NCBI GenBank assembly: GCA_964569055.1
Contig: CAZMSZ010000101.1
Span: 1 to 20,581 of the forward strand
Reading direction: 5' to 3'
Source of the DNA: JAWLGW01 sp964569055
GTDB lineage: Bacteria; Planctomycetota; J058
Length of the DNA stretch: 20,581 bases
Positions 1 to 5,674 of this stretch are shown here, in pieces (within the stretch, counting starts at the first letter, position 1; every line of letters begins with the position of its first letter). Made by a program: the position numbers and the translations under genes. The notes under the pieces are model-generated. The model had not been told where the DNA came from and searched no databases. It saw only the letters and a list, made by a program, of their open reading frames with translations.

Positions 1-1760
1 AAGCCGTCTCCTCGGCGCGGACGTCGATCCGGCGGCTCGGGGTGCGGCGGAGGCTCGCGGCGTGCGCCGGGCGGCGGGTGGTGACCGGGCTCGACGCCTT
101 CCCGCGCGGGCGGCTCGGGCGGGGGCTCGAACCGCGGCTCGGCGCCCGGCGGCTCCTGCGGCCTCGCGTCCTCCTCCGTCGCGCGGCGAGCCGCCTCCTC
201 CGCCGCCCGGCGCGCGGCCTTCTCGGCCTCGCGCGCCGCCGCCTGCGCGTCGCGCTCGCGACGCCGCGCCTGCTCGAGCGCGGCCTGCGTCTGGCTGCGC
301 TGGTGGAGCACCAGCCCGATCGACGACAGCACCACCAGCACGACGGCCGCGGCGCCCGCCGCGGCGCCCGGGTTGCGCTCGATCCAGCGCCGCGCGCGCA
401 GGGTGGGGCTGGGCCGCTGGGCCACGATCCCGAGGTCCTTGACGTAGCGGCTCAGGTCGCGGGCGAGCTCCGCCGCGGAGCGGTAGCGGTCCTCGGGCTC
501 CTTCTCCAGGCACTTGAGCACGATCGTCTCGAGCGCGGCGTCGAGCTCGGGCCGCAGCGCCCGCGGCGAGCGGACGGGCTTGCTCACGACCTGCATGACG
601 ATGCTGGCGAGCGAGTCGCCCGCGAAGGGCGGGACGCCCGTCAGCATGGCGTAGAGCGTGGCGCCCAGGCTGTAGACGTCGGCCCGCGCGTCGATCCGCC
701 CGCGCTCGCCGCCCGCCTGCTCGGGGGGCATGTAGGCGGGGGTGCCCATGGGCCCGGCCCCGGTGGTGGTGAGCGAGCGCTGCGCGTCGCCCACCAGCTT
801 GGCGAGGCCGAAGTCGGTGAGGTACGGCGTGCCCTCCGCGTCCAGCAGGATGTTGTGCGGCTTGAGGTCGCGGTGGAGGACGGACTGCGCGTGGGCGTAG
901 TCGAGCGCCTCCGCCACCGTCCGCGCCAGGGCGGCCGCCTCGCGCGGCGGGAGCGGCCCGTCGCGTTCGAGCCGCCGCTGGAGCGACTCGCCCTCCACGA
1001 GGTCCATGGCGATGAACCAGCGCCCCTCGTCGTCCTGCCCGTGCTGGAGCACGCCGACGATGTTCGGGTGCTTGAGGCGCGCCGCCGCGCGGGCCTCGAG
1101 GCGGAAGCGGGCGACCTCCTGCTCGCCGGCGTCCTCGCCCGAGAGGAGCACCTTGAGCGCGACCTTGCGGTCGAGCGAGATGCTGCGCGCGGTGTAGACC
1201 ACGCCCATGCCGCCGCGCCCGAGCTCGCCGATCACCTCGAAGTCGCCGATCCGCTTGCCCGCCCCCGGCGCGCGCGAGCCGCTGGCGGCGGCCTGCGAGC
1301 GGCGCCCCATGGCCGCGCTGTCGACCGCGACGGTGACGTCGTCGAGCGAGGCGGGCGGCGGGCCCGAGAGCCCGCTCACCACGGTCGCGGCTGCGTCGGC
1401 GGCGGCCGGCCCGTAGCTGGCGCTGACGGCGAAGGAGCGCGCTCCGGCCACCACGGCGCCCGGCGCGCGGAGCTGGACGCTGCCGCCGTCCGACACGGTC
1501 TCCCCGGGGCCGCCCGCCGTGGAGGGGGCGCCCGCGGGGGAGGGCCCGCTCAGGTCTGCCGCCTGCAGGTAGACCAGGCGCAGCGTCTCGCGCTGCGGCG
1601 GGGTCAGGAACGGCGCGACGAGGGGCAGGAGGTCGGCTGGCCGTCCGGCGGACCGCTGCGCCTCGAGCATGCGCCGCGCGGCCTCGACCTGAGCCGCGGT
1701 GAGGAAGCCGCGCGCGAGCGCGGTCTCGATCACGGCCTGCTCCGCTCGATCCGAACGCAT
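1..1760 (-). CDS. Receptor-type serine/threonine protein kinase (partial, C-terminus beyond left edge)
   Basis: Reading leftward from ATG 1760, 586 residues are open to the edge with no stop, so the C-terminus is missing. Residues 1-65 form a helical N-terminal region of the kind often found before kinase domains in large-genome bacteria, followed by a low-complexity Pro/Ala/Ser linker to about 165. The Hanks-type kinase domain spans about 172-440: glycine loop GELGRGGMGVVY (178-189), catalytic Lys203, Glu222, HRDLKPHN (Asp298), DFG (316-318) and GTPAYMPPEQ in the activation segment. All catalytic residues are present, so it should be active. One membrane helix follows at about 465-486, then a charged Ala/Glu/Arg coiled-coil-like stretch and a Pro-rich tail. 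It probably phosphorylates cytoplasmic targets in response to an external signal; substrates are unknown. It is divergent from the methionine aminopeptidase gene. Confidence 0.93.
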   Translation of the reverse strand, partial: MRSDRAEQAVIETALARGFLTAAQVEAARRMLEAQRSAGRPADLLPLVAPFLTPPQRETLRLVYLQAADLSGPSPAGAPSTAGGPGETVSDGGSVQLRAPGAVVAGARSFAVSASYGPAAADAAATVVSGLSGPPPASLDDVTVAVDSAAMGRRSQAAASGSRAPGAGKRIGDFEVIGELGRGGMGVVYTARSISLDRKVALKVLLSGEDAGEQEVARFRLEARAAARLKHPNIVGVLQHGQDDEGRWFIAMDLVEGESLQRRLERDGPLPPREAAALARTVAEALDYAHAQSVLHRDLKPHNILLDAEGTPYLTDFGLAKLVGDAQRSLTTTGAGPMGTPAYMPPEQAGGERGRIDARADVYSLGATLYAMLTGVPPFAGDSLASIVMQVVSKPVRSPRALRPELDAALETIVLKCLEKEPEDRYRSAAELARDLSRYVKDLGIVAQRPSPTLRARRWIERNPGAAAGAAAVVLVVLSSIGLVLHQRSQTQAALEQARRRERDAQAAAREAEKAARRAAEEAARRATEEDARPQEPPGAEPRFEPPPEPPAREGVEPGHHPPPGARREPPPHPEPPDRRPRRGDG

Positions 1761-1781
1761 GAGGACCGCCCCTGCGCCTAC

Positions 1782-1788
1782 TACTCTA
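1782..1788. promoter_or_regulatory. Possible bidirectional -10 region between kinase and map
   Basis: In the 106-bp divergent gap the only AT-richer patch is TACTCTA. It reads TACTCT on the plus strand (1782-1787) and TAGAGT on the minus strand (1783-1788), each a 4/6 match to TATAAT with the conserved first TA and last T. It could serve both genes. No convincing -35 box is visible for either direction, so this is a weak assignment. Confidence 0.3.
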
Positions 1789-1866
1789 ACGGACTCCGCC
1801 CCTTGCACGGGGAGCGCCGAGCGGCTCGGATGGAGGCGAGGCCGGGACGAGGGCCGAGACGTGTAC

Positions 1867-2778
1867 ATGAAGCAGCAGACGAAGATCGGCCGCAACGACA
1901 AGTGTTGGTGCGGCAGCGGCCGCAAGTACAAGGCCTGCCACATGGGCGCCGACGCCGGCAGCCCTCCCAAGACGGTCGCCCGCCGCGGCCGCAGCGCGCC
2001 GCTGTTGCTGCGCGAGGACGAGCGCGAGGGCATGCGCGCCGCCGGCAGGTTCAACGCCAAGCTGCTGGACGAGGTCCGCGCCAAGATCGCGCCCGGGCTG
2101 GTGCTCGAGGAGCTCGACGACTTCGTGCGGCAGTACACCCTCGACCACGGGCACAAGCCGGCCACGCTCGGCTACAAGGGCTACCCCAAGTCGTGCTGCA
2201 CCAGCGTCAACGAGGTGGTGTGCCACGGGATCCCCGACCGCTACGCGCTGCGCGAGGGGGACATCGTCAACGTCGACCTGACCACGATCGTGGACGGCTG
2301 GTACGGCGATCAGTCGGAGACGTTCCTGGTGGGCGAGGTGTCCGACGAGGCCCGGCGCGTGGTGCAGTGCGCGTTCGACTGCCTCTACCGCGCGATCGAC
2401 GCGCTCCGCCCCGGCAGCCGGGTGATCGAGATCGGCCTCGCGATCGCGCCTTACGCGCACGAGCGCGGCTTCTCGGTGGTCGAGATGTTCCAGGGGCACG
2501 GGGTCGGGCGCGTGTTCCACCAGGAGCCCGGCGTGCCCCACTACCCCGACCCGGCCGCCGGCTCGTACGTGCTCGAGCCCGGCTCGACCTTCACGATCGA
2601 GCCCATGATCAACGTGGGGCGCAAGGACTGCGTGATCGACCGCCGCGACAAGTGGACCGCGCGCACGCTCGACGGCAAGCTCTCGGCGCAGTTCGAGCAC
2701 ACCCTGCTCATGACCGAGCAGGGGGTCGAGATCCTCACCACGACCGAGCACGGCCCGCGCCCGGGGCACCGGTTCTAG
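1867..2778 (+). CDS. map: Type I methionine aminopeptidase with N-terminal SEC-C zinc motif
   Basis: 303 residues from ATG 1867. It removes the initiator methionine from nascent proteins in the cytosol. Residues 7-25 (GRNDKCWCGSGRKYKACH) are a SEC-C zinc-binding motif with Cys13, Cys15, Cys24 and His25, a known N-terminal extension of some bacterial MetAPs thought to aid ribosome association. The pita-bread catalytic domain fills about 48-292. The metal ligands are all present: Asp137 (NVDL), Asp148 (GDQS), His211 (GHGVGR), Glu245 (TIEP) and Glu277 (QFEHT), with the substrate-site His120 (CHGIP). The frame is open further upstream, but the SEC-C motif begins immediately after this ATG and upstream codons look like shadow sequence. 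It converges on the YqaA-like gene with only 6 bp between the stops. Confidence 0.95.
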   Translation: MKQQTKIGRNDKCWCGSGRKYKACHMGADAGSPPKTVARRGRSAPLLLREDEREGMRAAGRFNAKLLDEVRAKIAPGLVLEELDDFVRQYTLDHGHKPATLGYKGYPKSCCTSVNEVVCHGIPDRYALREGDIVNVDLTTIVDGWYGDQSETFLVGEVSDEARRVVQCAFDCLYRAIDALRPGSRVIEIGLAIAPYAHERGFSVVEMFQGHGVGRVFHQEPGVPHYPDPAAGSYVLEPGSTFTIEPMINVGRKDCVIDRRDKWTARTLDGKLSAQFEHTLLMTEQGVEILTTTEHGPRPGHRF

Positions 2779-2791
2779 CTCGTTCTAGCTC
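2772..2791. repeat. Perfect tandem 10-mer carrying the two convergent stop codons
   Basis: GTTCTAGCTC occurs twice in tandem (2772-2781 and 2782-2791). The first copy holds the TAG stop of the aminopeptidase gene. In the second copy the CTA, read on the minus strand, is the TAG stop of the YqaA-like gene. Because CTAG is palindromic, a duplication of a stop-containing end would give both genes a stop. Confidence 0.7.
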
Positions 2792-3240
2792 AGGCCCCAC
2801 GCCACCAGCGCGTAGCGCCCGAGCTTGCCGGCGGTCACGGCCGCCAGGAACCGCCCGAGCGGGAGGCCGCTGAGCCCGGCGGCGAGCACCAGGGCGTCGC
2901 CCACGACGGGGACCCACGACAGCAGCAGCGCGGCGGCGCCCCAGCGCTCGACCCGCGCCCGGGCGCGGGCGAGCCGCTCGGGGTCCTCGGCGAAGCGCGC
3001 GCGGAGGCGCTCGCCCAGGGCCGTCCCGCGCGCGATCGCCCTGCCGATCGCGTAGGCGGTGACCGCGCCCGCCACGTTCCCGGCGGTCGCCACCGCGACG
3101 GCGGCGCCTGGGGAGGCTTCGCCGTGGAGCACGAGCCCGAGCACCACCTCCGAGGGGAACGGGAGCACCGAGCCGGCCAGGAAGGCCGCCAGGAACAGGC
3201 CGATCAGGCCGAGCTGGGCCAGGGTCTCGGGGTCGGGCAT
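2785..3240 (-). CDS. YqaA/DedA-family (SNARE-associated-like) small membrane protein
   Basis: 151 residues from ATG 3240. It belongs to the YqaA branch of the DedA/VTT superfamily, integral inner-membrane proteins linked to lipid scrambling and envelope homeostasis; the transported substrate of this branch is not established. Visible family marks are a re-entrant-type segment around LPFPSEVVLGLV (residues 27-38), the GNVAGAVTAYAIGRA stretch (about 55-69), and the SWVPVVGDALVLAAG block (about 107-121) followed by a C-terminal helix ending in Trp-Gly-Leu-Ser. The length is normal for YqaA-like proteins. No Shine-Dalgarno sequence precedes this ATG; it was chosen because the N-terminus MPDPETLAQLGLIGLFLAA enters the first membrane segment directly. 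It is divergent from the XRE-cupin gene, which may regulate it. Confidence 0.82.
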   Translation of the reverse strand: MPDPETLAQLGLIGLFLAAFLAGSVLPFPSEVVLGLVLHGEASPGAAVAVATAGNVAGAVTAYAIGRAIARGTALGERLRARFAEDPERLARARARVERWGAAALLLSWVPVVGDALVLAAGLSGLPLGRFLAAVTAGKLGRYALVAWGLS

Positions 3241-3301
3241 GGGCGAGGGGCGGATGATCGCATCGGGTCCGCGCGATCCGGCGCCGCTCGCTTGCGGACA
3301 G

Positions 3302-3312
3302 CATTGACAATG
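3302..3312. promoter_or_regulatory. Candidate operator palindrome CATTG-A-CAATG
   Basis: This is a perfect 5+5 inverted repeat with a 1-bp centre in the divergent region between the YqaA-like gene and the XRE-cupin gene, 15 bp before the preferred start of the regulator. XRE-cupin proteins bind as dimers and often autoregulate, so it is a plausible binding site. The most upstream ATG of the regulator (3310) lies inside the palindrome, which argues for the downstream start at 3328. It is a short repeat and could be chance. Confidence 0.4.
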
Positions 3313-3327
3313 AGAGGACAGGCGGCC

Positions 3328-3924
3328 ATGCTGGCCGCCATGGCCGAAGACGCCGACCTCCTCGCCCTGGCCGAGCACCTCGCGGCCAACCTGCGCTTCG
3401 TGCGCCAGCGGCGCGGGCTGACCCAGGGGCAGCTCGCGCGGCTGTGCGGCGTGCCGCGCTCCACGATCGCCAACCTCGAGACCGGGGCCAGTAACCCGAC
3501 GCTGTCGGTGCTCGCGCGCCTCGGCCGCGCGCTGCAGCTCTCGCTCGAGGAGCTGCTCTCGCCGCCGCGCGCCCGCTGCCAGCTGTTCAAGAGCGGCTCG
3601 CTGCCGATCCACAGCCGCGCCCGCGGGCGGGCGAAGGTGCACAAGCTGCTGCCGCACCCGATCCCCGGCATGGAGATCGACCGCATGGAGCTCGAGTCGG
3701 GGGCGCGCATGACCGGCGTCCCGCACCGGCCGGGCACGCACGAGTACCTGTGCTGCGAGCGCGGGGCGCTGACCGTCATGGTCAGCGGCGAGCGGTTCGA
3801 CCTCGAGCCGGGCGACGTGGCGGCCTTCCCCGGCGATCAGGCGCACTCCTACCACAACCGCGGCGACGGGCTGGCGCTCGGGTTCAGCGTGGTGACGCTC
3901 GCGCCGCTCCCCGGGCACGCCTGA
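3328..3924 (+). CDS. XRE-family transcriptional regulator with C-terminal cupin domain
   Basis: 198 residues from ATG 3328. A helix-turn-helix of the XRE/Cro class covers about 18-75 (LTQGQLARLCGVPRSTIANL is the core, followed by ETGASNPTLSVL). A cupin_2 sensor domain covers about 115-190, with the barrel signature GTHEYLCCERGALTV and PGDVAAFPGDQAHSY; His138 and His173 could be metal or ligand contacts. Proteins of this layout usually repress small-molecule metabolism or efflux genes and respond to an effector bound in the cupin. Three starts are possible (3310, 3328, 3340). An AGAGGA stretch at 3313-3318 sits 9 bp before 3328, and the palindrome overlaps 3310, so 3328 is preferred. The next gene, 41 bp downstream, has its own -10-like sequence. 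Confidence 0.88.
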   Translation: MLAAMAEDADLLALAEHLAANLRFVRQRRGLTQGQLARLCGVPRSTIANLETGASNPTLSVLARLGRALQLSLEELLSPPRARCQLFKSGSLPIHSRARGRAKVHKLLPHPIPGMEIDRMELESGARMTGVPHRPGTHEYLCCERGALTVMVSGERFDLEPGDVAAFPGDQAHSYHNRGDGLALGFSVVTLAPLPGHA

Positions 3925-3953
3925 ACGAGGGTCGCGCGGCGAGGCGCGTCCGG

Positions 3954-3959
3954 TAAGCT
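3954..3959 (+). promoter_or_regulatory. -10-like element TAAGCT for a leaderless transcript
   Basis: TAAGCT (TAnnnT type) ends 6 bp before the GTG start at 3966. With normal -10 to start-site spacing, transcription would begin at or next to the GTG, giving a leaderless mRNA. This agrees with the absence of a Shine-Dalgarno sequence there. No good -35 box is seen. Confidence 0.4.
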
Positions 3960-3965
3960 CTGGGC

Positions 3966-5666
3966 GTGAAGCACGCGCTGGCGCGGCTCGCGTTCCTCCT
4001 GCTCACCGGCGCCACCGCCGCGTCGGGCGCGATGGCCTGGTGGAGCTGGCCCTCGGCATTCCCGCCCTCGCACGCCTCGTTCTGGGCGCTGTCGGGCGCG
4101 GCGCTGCTGGTGCTCGGGGTTTCGATCGTGGCGGCCTTCGCCCCGTTCGACCGGCCGGAGAGCGCGCCGAACTGGGCCGCGCCCATGGCCGGCTGCGCCG
4201 GCGGGCTCGCGCTGGCGGGGCTCGCCCTGTTCCCCGCCACCTTCCTGTGGCTCGCCGGCCCGCTGCTGGTGTACGCGGTGGTGCTGCTCAAGCTCTCGGC
4301 GGTGATCGCGCGCGAGTCCGGGGCCCACCCGCCGCCGAGCGCGCCGCCGACCGAGGCGGCCGACGACGAGCTGGGTCCGGCCCCGCCGCCCGAGCTCGAG
4401 CCGCCGGCGCCGAGCCCGCTGGCCCGGACGAGCGTGCGGCTGGAGGTGATCCTGTTCGCCCTGGCGGGCGCCACGCTGGCCTGGCTGTGGCGGCCGCCCG
4501 CCGAGGGAGCGCGCCCGCTGCCCCTCGACGCGGCGATCGCGCCGATCACCACCCGCCCCACCACGCGGGTGCGCCCCCGCCGCGTCAAGCGCGACGCGGA
4601 GCTGGTCGAGGTCAGCGGCGGCGACGTGCGGGTGCACATCGGCCTGCGCCGCCCGCGGATCGTGGCGCAGCTCGCGGGCCAGACGATCGTGATCGAGCCG
4701 TGCCTGCGGATCTCCGAGGGGAGCGTGGACGGCTTCTTCGAGCTCGGGCCGCTCAACGGCTACCGGCTCGAGCCGCAGGGGCTGGCGCTGGTCGACTTCG
4801 AGGAGGGCCCGCGCGAGGCCTGGGTCCGCGCGGCGTACCCCGAGGGGAGCGCCCGCTACGGCAGGCTGTCGGGCGTGGCCCCCTTCCTCGGCCGGCGCGC
4901 CGGGCCGCAGTCGATCCGCGCCACGATCGAGGTGCAGGTCGACCTGCGCGAGCGCCGGATCGTGATCGACGCGACCACGCACCTCGAGCTCCCGGCCGCG
5001 GCGCGCCGCGCCAGCCTGCTGTGGGTCCGGCTGCTCGACGTGCCGCCCGACCCGATCCTGCTCGGCCTCGAGGAGGGGGTGCAGCTCGTCCCGCGGCCGC
5101 GGCGCGGTCCGGACCCGCTCCAGCTCCTGGTCGACCAGGGCGATCGGGTCGAGCTGCTCCGCGCCCGCAGCGGCGAGCGGGGCCCGTACGAGCGCCTCGC
5201 CATGGGGAAGTTCGCCGACTGGATGCTCCTGCCCGGCAAGGCCTACCCGCTCCTGCTGGTCGCGCCCGACTGGCGCGCGCAGGCCTCGCGCCAGCCCGCG
5301 CGCAACGCCGGGCACGGCCTGCGGGAGAACGCCGTGATCGCCAGCTACTCGCGCGACCGCGAGTCGCAGCAGGGCGCGATCAACGTGGTGTTCGACCTCG
5401 CCAGCGGGCGGGTCGGCGCCTCGCGCCTGTGCAGCGAGCTGCCGGCCGGCGTCTACCGCAACCGGATCGTGCTCCGGGCCGTGCGCCGCGGCGACCCCGC
5501 CGAGCTGGCGGCCGCCGAGCTGGCGGCCATGGAGGCGGCCGCCCGCGCCCCGGGGATCGCGCCGGGCGCGCCCCCGGGACGGCTGGCGCCGGCCCCCGCC
5601 CTGCCGGGCCTGCCCGACCCGCTGGGGAGCGCAGGGAGCCGGCGCTCGTCCACCCCGCGCGACTGA
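3966..5666 (+). CDS. Unrecognised multi-pass membrane protein with large soluble C-terminal region
   Basis: 566 residues from GTG 3966; no family recognised. The first 115 residues hold three to four hydrophobic segments (about 5-25, 37-59, 76-92, 94-114). A Pro/Glu-rich linker follows (about 120-155), then one more hydrophobic segment (about 158-176). The remaining 390 residues look soluble, rich in beta-type segments with charged turns, and end in a Pro/Gly/Ala-rich tail from about 520. The mRNA may be leaderless. An alternative start at ATG 4032 would remove the first membrane segment, which makes GTG 3966 more natural. It converges on the anti-sigma gene, with 8 bp between stops. The reading frame is clearly coding (third-position GC, no internal stop, consistent protein composition), but no catalytic motif can be named. 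Confidence 0.75.
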   Translation: MKHALARLAFLLLTGATAASGAMAWWSWPSAFPPSHASFWALSGAALLVLGVSIVAAFAPFDRPESAPNWAAPMAGCAGGLALAGLALFPATFLWLAGPLLVYAVVLLKLSAVIARESGAHPPPSAPPTEAADDELGPAPPPELEPPAPSPLARTSVRLEVILFALAGATLAWLWRPPAEGARPLPLDAAIAPITTRPTTRVRPRRVKRDAELVEVSGGDVRVHIGLRRPRIVAQLAGQTIVIEPCLRISEGSVDGFFELGPLNGYRLEPQGLALVDFEEGPREAWVRAAYPEGSARYGRLSGVAPFLGRRAGPQSIRATIEVQVDLRERRIVIDATTHLELPAAARRASLLWVRLLDVPPDPILLGLEEGVQLVPRPRRGPDPLQLLVDQGDRVELLRARSGERGPYERLAMGKFADWMLLPGKAYPLLLVAPDWRAQASRQPARNAGHGLRENAVIASYSRDRESQQGAINVVFDLASGRVGASRLCSELPAGVYRNRIVLRAVRRGDPAELAAAELAAMEAAARAPGIAPGAPPGRLAPAPALPGLPDPLGSAGSRRSSTPRD

Positions 5667-5674
5667 GGCGCGGC

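Noticed and set aside
42..2873. 943-residue plus-strand open frame
   Set aside because: Antisense to the first kinase and out of frame with the aminopeptidase, both of which have full catalytic motifs.
3304..3332. TTGACA resembling a perfect -35 box before the XRE-cupin gene
   Set aside because: A -10 at the right spacing would lie at 3327-3332 (CATGCT), inside the start of the gene, and matches poorly. The TTGACA is better explained as part of the CATTGACAATG palindrome.
3310..3924. XRE-cupin start at the most upstream ATG (3310)
   Set aside because: No Shine-Dalgarno sequence before it, and it lies inside the palindrome. ATG 3328 has AGAGGA 9 bp upstream. The extra six residues carry no domain.
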